Positions 53,433 to 63,369 of a DNA stretch of 64,000 nt are shown here, in pieces. The notes below the pieces were generated by a model. The model was not told where the DNA came from. It was given only the letters and a program-made list of their open reading frames with translations, and did no database searches. The position numbers and the translations under genes were made by a program. This stretch comes from Chitinophaga sp. GbtcB8 (GTDB lineage: Bacteria; Bacteroidota; Bacteroidia; Chitinophagales; Chitinophagaceae), in NCBI RefSeq assembly GCF_019091455.1, contig NZ_JAGXJN010000029.1, positions 49,171-113,170 on the forward strand, given 5' to 3'. Each line of letters begins with the position of its first letter. Position 1 is the stretch's first letter.

Positions 53433-56400
53433 ATGATGAGGTATCTCAAGCCGGCTATTTTGTGGGCATTATGTGCTTTTTCCATACGGCCAAACACCTT
53501 TGCCCAATCCATTCCGCCGCTTACTTACCTGGGTATTGAACAGGGGCTGTCCAATAATGCCGTTACCAGCATTTACCAGGACTATAACGGGTTTATGTGG
53601 TTCGGAACCTATGATGGATTGAACCGTTATGATGGATATAACTTCACCATTTACCGGAATGAATTTAATGATACCAATTCCGTGGCCGATAACCGCATAA
53701 CCTGTATCACAGAAAGCCACGACAACCGCCTATGGGTAGGCACCCGCAGCGGCATCAGTATTTATAACAATGCTACAGCGCGTTTCTCCGGCCTTAGCTA
53801 CCTCCCCTATAAAGGCAGCGCAGCCAGGAAGGTGCTGGTTTCCATAAATGCCCTCAAACCAGGGTCTAAAGGAAGTATGTTCATTGGCACTGATGGGGAA
53901 GGCCTGCTCATTTATAACCCGGGCGGCGCAGCAAAACAGGCGCCCCTCAGGAACGGGAACACGGTTAGCGCGCATTATGAGGTAATGTCCATAGAGCTGG
54001 ATGCTGGGCAGCATGCCTGGCTGTTTGTGCGCAATGTAGGGCTTTGCCGCTATGATGATAACAGCGGCACCATAAGTGTGATCAATAACAGCATCCGGAA
54101 TGGCATTGCCCTGCAGGCAGATAACCACGGCCGCCTGTGGCTGGGTACCGATGACGGGCTATATAAATACACCATTGCATCCAATACATTTAACAACATG
54201 CTGTTAACGCATTCCAAAAGGGTAGTGCGCCTGGCCATAGATAAACAGGATCAGCTGTGGATAGCATCTGACGGGGAAGGCGTTTTTACAATGCCGCTGG
54301 CCACCGGCAAGGTTACGCGGCTGGTATCGGCCAAGAACAAAGAGCTGCTTACCAGCACCGCGGTATATGCTATCCACGAAGATCATGAAGGCCGCAAATG
54401 GATCGGTACCCTGCGGGGTGGCATCAATATCCTGGATCCCGGCAAAACCGGTTTTGCCGCCATCACGCACGATCCCCTTAATGCCAATAGCCTGATCAAT
54501 GATTTTACCCTCTCGCTTTGTGAAGATGCGGATCACAATATCTGGATCGGTACCGATGGCGGCGGGCTCAGTGTCTGGAACCGCAAACAGGACCGGTTCA
54601 CCAACTTCCAGCAGCTAACAGGCAGCCATTCCCTGTGCAGTGATTTCGTAACCAGCATTGTCAGCGATTTTCAGCATACCATATGGATCACCACCTGGGG
54701 CGGGGGCATTTACCGCTATAACAAAACAGCCCGCTCTTTTGAGCATTATGCCTGTTTTAATCCGCTCAGTGGGCGGGAAGATAAAAATACCTGGCTGCTC
54801 TATGAAGATACCCAAAAAACGCTGTGGGCAGGCGTTTGCACCAATGGGTTGCTTTACCGGCTAAACAGGGCCGCCAACCGTTTTGAGGTGTTTGACAGTA
54901 CCCTTACCAACATCCTTTCCATGGCGGAAGACAGCAGCGGCAATTTCTGGGCAGGAAATTATACCTCCTTAATAAAAGTGGACAGGGTCACTAAAAAACA
55001 CCGGGTATATGATATTGGTTATGCCGTGCGCGTTTTTCATGAGGACAGGGACGGCAATTGCTGGGTAGGTACTGAAGGCGGAGGTCTGCTGCAATTTAAC
55101 CGGGAAACCGGCGCCTATACCAGGTTCACAAAAGCCAATGGTCTTTCCAATAACTCCATTCTGAATATACTGGAAGACAAACGAGGCAACTTATGGATCA
55201 GCACATTTTACGGCATCTCAAAATTTAATCCCCGGGAAAAAAGCTTTAAAAATTTCTCCCAATCCGATGGGTTGCTGTGCAACCAGTTCAACTATAACGC
55301 CGCCCTGGCCCTGCCTTCCGGCGAGTTTATCTTTGGCGGCATCAAGGGGCTCAATATCTTTTACCCCGATAGTTTGCAGTATGTTTCAAATATGCCCAAA
55401 GTAATGCTCACGGGGTTAAAGATCGCAAATACCCCGGTAGAGCAGGCCGGTGCTTATGTTACACAAAGCACACAGGATCATGTACAGGCGCTGAGCATAC
55501 CATATAATAAAGCAATGATCGCATTTGATTTTGTAGCGCTTGAATACTCAGCCCCGGACAAAATAGACTATGCCTATTATATGGAAGGCTGGGACAAGGA
55601 CTGGAACTATGTAGGCAAATCAAGAACCGCCAATTACACCCGTTTAACAGAAGGCAGCTATACCTTCCGGTTAAAGAGCACCAATGCAGAAGGTGTTTGG
55701 AACACCCATGAGTACATCCTGAAAATAACCGTGCTGCCACCCTGGTACAGAACCTGGTGGGCCTACCTGCTGTACCTGTCCGCCATTGCCGGCCTGGCCT
55801 ACATCTACCTCCGGTACAAAGCGCAAAAAACAAAGCTGGCCTTTGATATACGGGTAGCCCGCCTGGAAACAGAGAAAGAAAAGGAGCTGAATGAAAAGAA
55901 GTTGGCCTTTTTTACAAATGTATCCCACGAGTTCAGAACGCCGCTTACGCTCATCATTAATCCCGTGAAGGAAATGCTGAACACTGGTGATAAACCGGCA
56001 GGCAACGGCCTGGAAGTAGTATACCGGAATGCCCGGCGCCTGCTAAGCCTTGTGGATCAGCTGCTGCTGTTCCGTAAGGCCGACAGTGAAGGCGATAAAT
56101 TGAAAATAACCTGTATCAACCTCCATGACCTGTGCAAAGAAGTATACCTGTGTTTCATTCAGCAGGCCGGCGCTAAGCATATTCACTACACCTTCAGCTG
56201 CGATAACCAGCAGCTGGAAGTATATGCCGACCGGGAAAAGATAGAGATCGTGTTATTCAACCTGCTCTCCAATGCGCTGAAGTTTACGCCGGACAGTGGA
56301 ACAGTTAGCTTTATGGTCAGTGAGGAGGAGAACGATATTATTGTTAACATTACAGATACCGGCTGCGGTATCACCGAAAGCGCCCGCCAGCGGATGTTTG

Positions 56401-57500
56401 AAAGATTTTACCAGGTAAAGGAGAAGAGCGTGCCGGGCAAAACCGGTTTCGGTATAGGGCTATACCTCTCAAAGCATTTCATTGAAAGCCATAAAGGTCA
56501 TCTATCCTTTACCAGTGTGGCAGGGCAGGGAGCTTCATTTACCGTGCGCCTCAAAAAGGGAACCAGTCACTTTGCCGGGCAGTATATTTTTGAAGAGCTG
56601 CCGGAAAGCGCTGCGCTGCTGGAAGAGCTTATGGGCAATATCAACACGGAAACGCCCCTGGCAGAAAAAGAGCAAAGCCTGATGGGCGATATTATTTCCG
56701 GTAAGCGGTCCATCCTGGTGGTGGACGATAACCCGGAGATCAGGGACTACCTCCGGCAGCTTTTCCGCGAAAAGTTCCTTTTCCATGAAGCAGACAATGG
56801 AACGGACGGGCTGGAGCTGGCCCGGGAACATTGCCCGGACATTATTATAAGCGATGTGGTCATGAAAGGAATGAACGGGGTGGAATTGTGTAACGCCATC
56901 AAACAGGATCCCTCCCTGAACCATATCCCGGTGGTGCTGCTCACCGCTAACCCTTCCCAGGAAACCAAGCTGCGGGGCATTGAATGCGGTGCAGACGATT
57001 ATATTGTAAAACCGTTTGAAAAAGAGCTGCTGCTGGCCCGTATTCACAACATCCTCCAAAACCGGAATGTGCTGCAGCGCTATTTCTTTGACAAGATCAC
57101 CCTTAAAAAGAACAATGCCCGCGTCTCTGCCGAATACAAGGATTTCCTGGAACGCTGTATCAGCATTGTAGAGGATAACCTGGATAATGACACCTTTAAC
57201 ATTAAGATCCTGGCCACAGAAATAGGCATGAGCCATTCCGGCCTTTATAAGAAAGTAAAATCAGTTTCCGGGCAATCCGTAAATGCCTTTATCCGGTTCA
57301 TCCGCCTGCGCCGTGCAGCAGTATTATTGCTTAGCACAGACTGCAATGTAAGCGAAGCCGCCTTTGAGGTAGGCATCAATGACATGAAATATTTCCGGGA
57401 ACAATTCTACAAACTCTTTGAAATGAACCCCTCTGAATACATCAAAAAGTACCGCAACACCTTTAATAAGGACTTTAATGTGGTAAACTGGAAAGAATAA
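53433..57500 (+). CDS. Hybrid two-component system regulator (HTCS)
   Basis: A 1355-residue one-protein sensor and transcription factor of polysaccharide utilisation loci. Signal peptide about 1-24; periplasmic two-bladed propeller repeats about 30-670 (many WIGT/WVGT repeats); Y_Y_Y domain about 690-770; helix about 774-795; HisKA with the His in SHEFRTP near 831; HATPase about 925-1045; receiver about 1092-1210 (VVDDNPE, Asp near 1140); AraC-type HTH about 1250-1350. The propeller binds oligosaccharide breakdown products and the AraC part activates the adjacent susC operon. Located 245 bases upstream of susC. Confidence 0.96.
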   Translation: MMRYLKPAILWALCAFSIRPNTFAQSIPPLTYLGIEQGLSNNAVTSIYQDYNGFMWFGTYDGLNRYDGYNFTIYRNEFNDTNSVADNRITCITESHDNRLWVGTRSGISIYNNATARFSGLSYLPYKGSAARKVLVSINALKPGSKGSMFIGTDGEGLLIYNPGGAAKQAPLRNGNTVSAHYEVMSIELDAGQHAWLFVRNVGLCRYDDNSGTISVINNSIRNGIALQADNHGRLWLGTDDGLYKYTIASNTFNNMLLTHSKRVVRLAIDKQDQLWIASDGEGVFTMPLATGKVTRLVSAKNKELLTSTAVYAIHEDHEGRKWIGTLRGGINILDPGKTGFAAITHDPLNANSLINDFTLSLCEDADHNIWIGTDGGGLSVWNRKQDRFTNFQQLTGSHSLCSDFVTSIVSDFQHTIWITTWGGGIYRYNKTARSFEHYACFNPLSGREDKNTWLLYEDTQKTLWAGVCTNGLLYRLNRAANRFEVFDSTLTNILSMAEDSSGNFWAGNYTSLIKVDRVTKKHRVYDIGYAVRVFHEDRDGNCWVGTEGGGLLQFNRETGAYTRFTKANGLSNNSILNILEDKRGNLWISTFYGISKFNPREKSFKNFSQSDGLLCNQFNYNAALALPSGEFIFGGIKGLNIFYPDSLQYVSNMPKVMLTGLKIANTPVEQAGAYVTQSTQDHVQALSIPYNKAMIAFDFVALEYSAPDKIDYAYYMEGWDKDWNYVGKSRTANYTRLTEGSYTFRLKSTNAEGVWNTHEYILKITVLPPWYRTWWAYLLYLSAIAGLAYIYLRYKAQKTKLAFDIRVARLETEKEKELNEKKLAFFTNVSHEFRTPLTLIINPVKEMLNTGDKPAGNGLEVVYRNARRLLSLVDQLLLFRKADSEGDKLKITCINLHDLCKEVYLCFIQQAGAKHIHYTFSCDNQQLEVYADREKIEIVLFNLLSNALKFTPDSGTVSFMVSEEENDIIVNITDTGCGITESARQRMFERFYQVKEKSVPGKTGFGIGLYLSKHFIESHKGHLSFTSVAGQGASFTVRLKKGTSHFAGQYIFEELPESAALLEELMGNINTETPLAEKEQSLMGDIISGKRSILVVDDNPEIRDYLRQLFREKFLFHEADNGTDGLELAREHCPDIIISDVVMKGMNGVELCNAIKQDPSLNHIPVVLLTANPSQETKLRGIECGADDYIVKPFEKELLLARIHNILQNRNVLQRYFFDKITLKKNNARVSAEYKDFLERCISIVEDNLDNDTFNIKILATEIGMSHSGLYKKVKSVSGQSVNAFIRFIRLRRAAVLLLSTDCNVSEAAFEVGINDMKYFREQFYKLFEMNPSEYIKKYRNTFNKDFNVVNWKE

Positions 57501-57515
57501 CCACCATTTTACCAG

Positions 57516-57545
57516 TTTACCCCCTCTATTTGATCATTTACCCCC
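57516..57545 (+). promoter_or_regulatory. 21-bp-phased direct repeat upstream of susC
   Basis: TTTACCCCC occurs at 57516-57524 and again at 57537-57545, exactly two helical turns apart, with a weaker TTTACC at 57508. A promoter-like TATACTTG (7 of 8 bases of TAnnTTTG) lies 23 bases further on at 57569-57576. The placement just upstream of a promoter fits an AraC-type activator site for the hybrid regulator. Confidence 0.6.
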
Positions 57546-57745
57546 GGTGGTTTCCCGGCCGGCGGTCCTATACTTGCATTCAACAACACAGACCGGGCAT
57601 TGCAAATGCGCGGTTCAGGGAGGCAAGAAAAGGGACAACATTCAACCAATTAGTTTCCACGGTACAAAAATCAGATTGTCATGTAGCCGGCCCCGAGTAA
57701 GCAGGGCGGTACCATCTGGCAATTAAAAATTTAAATCCTTATCAG

Positions 57746-60733
57746 ATGAAAATTTATCTCGCGTTATGGAAGAAATGGGGATTCCTCTGTTTCATTTTCT
57801 GCAACTATTCAATGCTCCTTTATGCACAGCAGCCCGTTAGCGGAAAGGTCAGTGCCGGTGATACGGCCCTGCCGGGTGTGGTTGTGTATATAAAAGGTAC
57901 CTCCGTTAATACCCAAACAGACGGTAGCGGGCGGTTCACCGTTAATGCTCCTGCCGGGGCCACCCTCTCTTTCAGCCTCATGGGCTACGGCAGCAAAGAG
58001 GTGCCGGTAGGTAACCGCAGCTTTATCAATGTACAGCTGGAATCCGTTACCCAGGGCCTGGGCGAAGTAGTAGTGGTAGGTTATGGCACCCAAAAGCGGA
58101 AAGACCTTACAGGCGCCATTTCCTCCCTGAATGCCACGGTCTATAAAGATCAGCCGGTGCTCAACGCCTCCTCCGCACTGCAGGGCAGGGTGGCCGGCGT
58201 ATCTGTAGCTAACAGCTCCGGGGCGCCAGGCGGCGCGGTAAAGATCCGCATCAGGGGCGCCAATTCCATCAACGCCAGTAATGATCCCCTCTATGTAATT
58301 GACGGGGTGGCGCTGAGCAGCATTAGCATACAGGACATCAATGTAAATGATATTGCCTCCATGGACGTGCTGAAAGACGCCTCCGCCACCGCTATTTACG
58401 GATCGCGCGGCGCCAATGGCGTTATCATTATCACCACCAAAAATGGTAAGGCCGGCACCATGCATATTGAATACAATGGTTTCCTGAGCAGCAACAAACC
58501 CATGAAGAAGTATGATCTGCTGGATGCGGTAGGCTATGCACAGCAGGCCAATCATATTGCGGGATCATCCGTTTTCGCGGATCCTTCATCTTATGCCGGT
58601 AAGGGAACCAACTGGCAGGATCTGATCTTCCATACCGGTATTACACAAAACCACCAGCTTTCCGTTTCCGGCGGAACAGACAAGTCCAGGTATTATATTT
58701 CCGGTTATTACGTAAACCAGTCAGGCCTGTTGGTGAACACCGGCCAGGAAAAGTTTGCACTGCGCGCTAACCTGGATAGTAAGTTAAGCAACCGGGTAAG
58801 CATAGGGCTGGGCATCTTTGCCGCACATTCCAACTCAAACAATAACGGCGATATTGGCGGCAAGGGTAACCCCGTAACCGCAGCGCTGGCATGGGCGCCA
58901 ACTGAGCCGGTATATGATTCCGGTTCCCAGTACAACCGCTTTGCCATTTCCCCCATCTGGTCTAACCCTTACATGACCATCAGGGAAAGGAACAGCGTTA
59001 CCTCTTCCAATTCCGCAGTGCTTAACGGACACCTTGCCTACAACATTACAGACTGGCTTGCACTGAACATTAACCTGGGGCTGGATGTAAATAATTCACG
59101 CAATGCCTATCTGAATAACGACTGGATAAGCCCCGGCAATCCGGGGTCCGGCCAAAGCTCTGTAGAAAGCTATACTTTCCAGAACAGTAACTCGCTTACC
59201 TTTCACAAAAAGTTCAATGAAAAGCATGACCTAACGGTAATGGGTATAGTGGAAGAAACTTCCAGCAAGTACAATTCTTTCACCGCCGCCGGCTCAGGGC
59301 TTACCTCTACCTCTAACGGTTATTATAACCTGGGGCTCAATACCTCCCAGGGTATTTCATCAGCCTATACCAATTGGGCGCTGCTCTCTTATGTAGGCCG
59401 TGCTTCGTATACATTTAACGATAAATATCTTATTACTGCTACTTACCGGGCAGATGGTTCTTCCAAGTTCCAGACCACCGCCAACAAGTGGGGATACTTT
59501 CCTTCCATTGGAGTGGGCTGGCGCCTGTCTGAAGAATCCTTCATCAAAGACCTGGGCATTTTCTCCAACCTGAAGCTGCGCGCCAGCTGGGGCATTACGG
59601 GCAACCAGTCCATTAATCCATACAGCAGCCTTGGACTGCTTACAGGCATGCAATATTCTTATGGCACCACTACGCTGTACCAGGGTTACCTGCTGGGAAG
59701 CCCCAGCAATCCGGATCTGAAATGGGAAACTACCAAGCAAACAGATATAGGCCTGGATGTAGGACTGCTGGGCGGACGCTTGAACATTAGCGCCGATTAC
59801 TATAACAAACGCACAAAAGACCTGCTGCTGCAGGTGCCCATTGCCAGCTACGACGGCGGCGGCACCATGTATAAAAATGTAGGTGTGGTAAATAATAAAG
59901 GCTTTGAAGTTTTTGTGGATCTGACAGCCATACAGCAGGGTGATTTTTCCTGGACCACCAGCATCAACGCATCTGCTTACAGGAACAAGGTCGTAAGCCT
60001 GGGTAAAGATTCCATCCTGTACCGGCCTGTTATTGGCGGCGGATTAATTAACACCAACATACAGGTGGTAAAAACCGGGGAGTCGCTGGGCGCATTCTAT
60101 CTTATTCCCTGGCAGGGCATTTACAGGACCGATGACAACAGAACAGGAGGTAAAGCAGGCGATAACCGCTATACAGACGTAAGCGGCAACGGCTCTATCG
60201 GTTATGAGGACCGTGTTATTGCGGGCAGCGCCATCCCCAAATTCCAGTGGGGCTTTAATAACAACTTCCGGTATAAGCATCTTGAGCTGAACGTGTTTGT
60301 GCAGGCATCGCATGGCAACAAGATCTTTAACGCCACCTATGCAGGTATAGCAGCGCCAACCAGCGATGTGAAATACCCTACCCTGGCAGCATCCGCTAAC
60401 TATTGGACAAGCAGCAATACCGGCACCGTATGGGCCGATCCTGCCAGTAAAACTAACCGCAGCTACGTGGAATCTACCCAGTACCTGCAGGATGGCAGTT
60501 ATGTGCGGCTGAAGAATATTAGCCTTTCTTATACACTGCCAAAAAAGGCTACCCGTTTTGCCGATGTACGCTTTACCCTGAGCGCGCAGAACCTGTATAC
60601 CATCACTAATTATAAAGGATACGATCCGGAGGCCACGTCTACTTCCGCTACCAGCGATGCTGATGCCGGTATTGACCTGGGTGCGTATCCCTCTCCGCGC
60701 ACCTTTACATTCGGGGTAAATATTTCTTTATAA
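57746..60733 (+). CDS. susC: SusC/RagA-type TonB-dependent outer-membrane transporter
   Basis: A 995-residue glycan importer. Signal peptide about 1-27 (cleavage after LLYA); carboxypeptidase-regulatory-like domain about 30-105 (VSGKVSAGDTALPGVVVYIKGT); TonB-box-like EVVVVGYGTQKR (about 107-118); plug about 120-230 with the SusC signature RIRGANSINASNDPLYVIDG and DASATAIYGSRGANGVIIITT; then the 22-strand barrel to the C-terminus. It forms the outer-membrane core with the SusD protein, 5 bases downstream. Symbol given in the family sense only. Confidence 0.96.
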   Translation: MKIYLALWKKWGFLCFIFCNYSMLLYAQQPVSGKVSAGDTALPGVVVYIKGTSVNTQTDGSGRFTVNAPAGATLSFSLMGYGSKEVPVGNRSFINVQLESVTQGLGEVVVVGYGTQKRKDLTGAISSLNATVYKDQPVLNASSALQGRVAGVSVANSSGAPGGAVKIRIRGANSINASNDPLYVIDGVALSSISIQDINVNDIASMDVLKDASATAIYGSRGANGVIIITTKNGKAGTMHIEYNGFLSSNKPMKKYDLLDAVGYAQQANHIAGSSVFADPSSYAGKGTNWQDLIFHTGITQNHQLSVSGGTDKSRYYISGYYVNQSGLLVNTGQEKFALRANLDSKLSNRVSIGLGIFAAHSNSNNNGDIGGKGNPVTAALAWAPTEPVYDSGSQYNRFAISPIWSNPYMTIRERNSVTSSNSAVLNGHLAYNITDWLALNINLGLDVNNSRNAYLNNDWISPGNPGSGQSSVESYTFQNSNSLTFHKKFNEKHDLTVMGIVEETSSKYNSFTAAGSGLTSTSNGYYNLGLNTSQGISSAYTNWALLSYVGRASYTFNDKYLITATYRADGSSKFQTTANKWGYFPSIGVGWRLSEESFIKDLGIFSNLKLRASWGITGNQSINPYSSLGLLTGMQYSYGTTTLYQGYLLGSPSNPDLKWETTKQTDIGLDVGLLGGRLNISADYYNKRTKDLLLQVPIASYDGGGTMYKNVGVVNNKGFEVFVDLTAIQQGDFSWTTSINASAYRNKVVSLGKDSILYRPVIGGGLINTNIQVVKTGESLGAFYLIPWQGIYRTDDNRTGGKAGDNRYTDVSGNGSIGYEDRVIAGSAIPKFQWGFNNNFRYKHLELNVFVQASHGNKIFNATYAGIAAPTSDVKYPTLAASANYWTSSNTGTVWADPASKTNRSYVESTQYLQDGSYVRLKNISLSYTLPKKATRFADVRFTLSAQNLYTITNYKGYDPEATSTSATSDADAGIDLGAYPSPRTFTFGVNISL

Positions 60734-60756
60734 CGATCATGTTAAAACTTGAACGA

Positions 60757-62271
60757 ATGAAATCGCATATAATAATTGTTTGCCTGCTGCTTTTGCTAAC
60801 CGCATCCTGCAGCAAGGATTTCCTGAAGGAAGATCCGAGAAGCAACCTTACACCGGATAATTTCTATAAAACATCAAACGATCTGAATATGGCCGCTATT
60901 GGGCTGTATACACAAGTGAATGGAGCCTTTAACCAGTCTGCAGGTTTCTCTACGCTGTGGGGCGGGGATGATATGACCGTGGCCCGTGCCGGCAACAAAA
61001 TATCTTACTCCGATTTTGATACCTACCAGGCCAACTCCTCCAACGACCGTATGACCAACTGGTGGAGCTATTTTTACGCCACTATCAAATCAAGCAATTC
61101 GTTGATCAATAATTACCAGAATGCTACAGAAGCATCGGAAGATGATAGGAACCACGCAGCCGGCCAGGCTTATTTTTTCCGTGCACTCAGCTATTTCTTC
61201 CTTACCCGCACCTGGGGAGAGGTACCGCTGACCACAGATAATACGGTAGATTATAACAGATCCAAATCACAGCCAGCAGAGATCTACGCATTAATAGTAG
61301 CTGATCTGCAGAAGGCAGAAGTTATGCTGCCCGATGTATGGGATGGCACTAAAAGGCAGAGCGGTGTAGATATACCGCCTACCCGCGGCTCCGCAAAAGC
61401 GCTGCTGGCCAATGTATACCTGACCATGGCAGGCTGGCCGCTCAAACAAACAGATAAATATGCGCTGGCCGCAGCCAAAGCCAAAGAGGTGATAGATAAC
61501 AAGGCTACCTGGGGTTATGACCTCACCACCAACTATGCAGACCTTTGGAAGAAAGGAGGGAAGTTCAACCACGAAACAGTATTCGGCTGCTACTACAATG
61601 TAAATGTATCCGGCTGGGCATGGGAAAACTACAATATGCTAACGCCAAATGCGTATGCGCCGGATGATGAAGGCGGCTGGGGCGATGGTTACGGAGAGAT
61701 CAATTTCTACAAGAAATTTCCGCCGGGCCCCAGGAAAGAAGCTACTTACCAGTCTGTATACTATCTCAACAACGATCCCGGTAAAGCTGTTGACTGGACT
61801 GGCACACTGCACAAACATCCGTATTTCTTTAAGTTCCGTGATGATGATGCGTTCAACCCGGTAAACCATGTGAACAATAACTGGATTGGCGGCCATACCG
61901 TGCCGGTGATCCGCTATGCAGAAGTATTGCTTACTTATGCAGAAGCAAAGGCCATGTCTGCCTCCCCGGATGCAACCGCCTATGCCGCCATCAACCAGGT
62001 AAGGAACAGGTCCGGGATTGCTAACCTTGTTGCCGGTTTATCCCAGGCAGCCTTCCGCGACTCGGTAATAGCAGAGCGGGGCTGGGAATTTGCAGGTGCT
62101 GAACCTGCAGCCCGCTGGTATGATCTGATACGTACGGAAACAGTGGCCAAAGCCAATTCAGACCGGGATGTTTCAGAAGAAGCATTGAAGAACATTCCGA
62201 ACGATGCTTCACATACCTTTTACTGGGCGCCCATACCCGTAGGCGATAAGCAACTGAACCCAAATCTGTAA
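60757..62271 (+). CDS. susD: SusD/RagB-type glycan-binding lipoprotein
   Basis: A 504-residue surface lipoprotein that caps the SusC barrel and binds glycan. The ATG at 60757 puts the lipobox LTASC (Cys18) at the usual distance; an upstream ATG at 60739 would add six residues. SusD hallmarks are DFLKEDPRSNLTPDNFYKT, FFRALSYFFLTRTWGEVPL, RGSAKALLANVYLTMAG, YAEVLLTYAEAKA, NQVRNRSGI and a C-terminal RWYDLIRT and PIPVGDKQLNPNL. The GH43 gene starts 4 bases after its stop, so all three form one operon. Confidence 0.95.
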   Translation: MKSHIIIVCLLLLLTASCSKDFLKEDPRSNLTPDNFYKTSNDLNMAAIGLYTQVNGAFNQSAGFSTLWGGDDMTVARAGNKISYSDFDTYQANSSNDRMTNWWSYFYATIKSSNSLINNYQNATEASEDDRNHAAGQAYFFRALSYFFLTRTWGEVPLTTDNTVDYNRSKSQPAEIYALIVADLQKAEVMLPDVWDGTKRQSGVDIPPTRGSAKALLANVYLTMAGWPLKQTDKYALAAAKAKEVIDNKATWGYDLTTNYADLWKKGGKFNHETVFGCYYNVNVSGWAWENYNMLTPNAYAPDDEGGWGDGYGEINFYKKFPPGPRKEATYQSVYYLNNDPGKAVDWTGTLHKHPYFFKFRDDDAFNPVNHVNNNWIGGHTVPVIRYAEVLLTYAEAKAMSASPDATAYAAINQVRNRSGIANLVAGLSQAAFRDSVIAERGWEFAGAEPAARWYDLIRTETVAKANSDRDVSEEALKNIPNDASHTFYWAPIPVGDKQLNPNL

Positions 62272-62275
62272 CAAC

Positions 62276-63301
62276 ATGAGAAGCATTACAGCACTATGGT
62301 TATTCCTGCTGGTAGTACCGGCATACATAACAGGTTATGCGCAACAGCAATATATTATTCCCGGCGCCAGCTGGCAGGATACCGCAGGTAACCAGATCAA
62401 TGCGCATGGCGGCGGTATCCTGTACTACAACGGCATCTATTACTGGTATGGCGAAATAAAGAAAGGCACCACCTGGCGGGTACCCGGATCCACCTGGGAA
62501 AACTACCGGGTGAATGCAGGCGGCATCTCCTGCTACTCATCCAAAGACCTGCTGCACTGGAAGCCGGAAGGGGTAGCCCTGCAGTCCGACGCAACAGACA
62601 GCACCAATGACCTGCATATCAGCAAGGTCATAGAAAGGCCTAAAGTGATCTATAACAAAAAGACCGGCAAGTTTGTGATGTGGATGCACATAGACTCCCA
62701 GGATTACAGCTACGCCAGGTCAGGTGTGGCGGTAAGCGACAAGCCCGAAGGGCCCTTTCAATACATTGGCAGCGTGCGGCCCAATGGCAATATGGCCCGG
62801 GATATGACCATTTTTCAGGACGATGATGGCAGGGCCTATCATTTCTATTCATCAGAAGAGAATCAGACCATGCATATCTGCGAGCTGACGGACGATTATC
62901 TTTCACACACTAAAAATGATCACCGTATACTGGTACAACAGGCCAGGGAAGCGCCGGCTGTATGCAGGTACAATAACCGGTTTTACCTGTTCACTTCCGG
63001 CTGCACCGGGTGGTCGCCCAACGCAGCATCTTATGCCACGGCAGATAGTATTATGGGCAGCTGGACCGCGCATGAAAATCCCTGCCATGGCAGGGATGCT
63101 GACAGCACCTACCATGCGCAAAGCACCTATGTGCTGCCCGTGCAGGGCCAAAAGGACACGTTTATTTTTATGGCAGACAGGTGGAACAAAACTGACCTGG
63201 AAGCATCCCTATACATATGGCTGCCGCTGAAATTTAATGCCGAAGGAAAACCGGATATTTGGTGGAAAGAAGAGTGGACGATAGAGGGAGCAGCGCTGTA
63301 A
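62276..63301 (+). CDS. GH43 family glycosidase, exo-beta-1,3-galactanase-like
   Basis: A 341-residue exported five-bladed beta-propeller hydrolase; signal peptide about 1-22. INAHGGGILYYNGIYYWYGE (about 41-60) takes the place of the usual GH43 Asp-base motif, a feature of subfamilies such as GH43_24 and GH43_34 that act on beta-1,3-galactan or galactosides. Other features are VIERPKVIYNKKTGKFVMWMH, ARDMTIFQDDDGRAYHFYSSEENQTM and EAPAVCRYNNRFYLFTSGCTGWSPN. Belongs to the SusCD operon and suggests arabinogalactan or another galactan as target, which is inference from the subfamily. Confidence 0.88.
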   Translation: MRSITALWLFLLVVPAYITGYAQQQYIIPGASWQDTAGNQINAHGGGILYYNGIYYWYGEIKKGTTWRVPGSTWENYRVNAGGISCYSSKDLLHWKPEGVALQSDATDSTNDLHISKVIERPKVIYNKKTGKFVMWMHIDSQDYSYARSGVAVSDKPEGPFQYIGSVRPNGNMARDMTIFQDDDGRAYHFYSSEENQTMHICELTDDYLSHTKNDHRILVQQAREAPAVCRYNNRFYLFTSGCTGWSPNAASYATADSIMGSWTAHENPCHGRDADSTYHAQSTYVLPVQGQKDTFIFMADRWNKTDLEASLYIWLPLKFNAEGKPDIWWKEEWTIEGAAL

Positions 63302-63307
63302 GCGCTG
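63291..63307 (+). terminator. Small hairpin at the end of the GH43 gene
   Basis: Perfect 7-bp stem CAGCGCT / AGCGCTG with a 3-base loop overlapping the stop codon, followed by TTCCTCTTTG. The U-tract is poor, so termination here is only possible. Confidence 0.35.
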
Positions 63308-63369
63308 TTCCTCTTTGAATAGTAGCATTATTGTCTTTGTCGGCTGGCTGCGTATATTTTTTTCCTCAT

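Noticed and set aside
56535..57236. 233-codon minus-strand frame inside the hybrid regulator
   Set aside because: Antisense to the receiver and AraC domains; composition typical of a shadow frame.
57809..58555. 248-codon minus-strand frame inside susC
   Set aside because: Antisense shadow of a well-supported SusC plug region; no recognisable domain.
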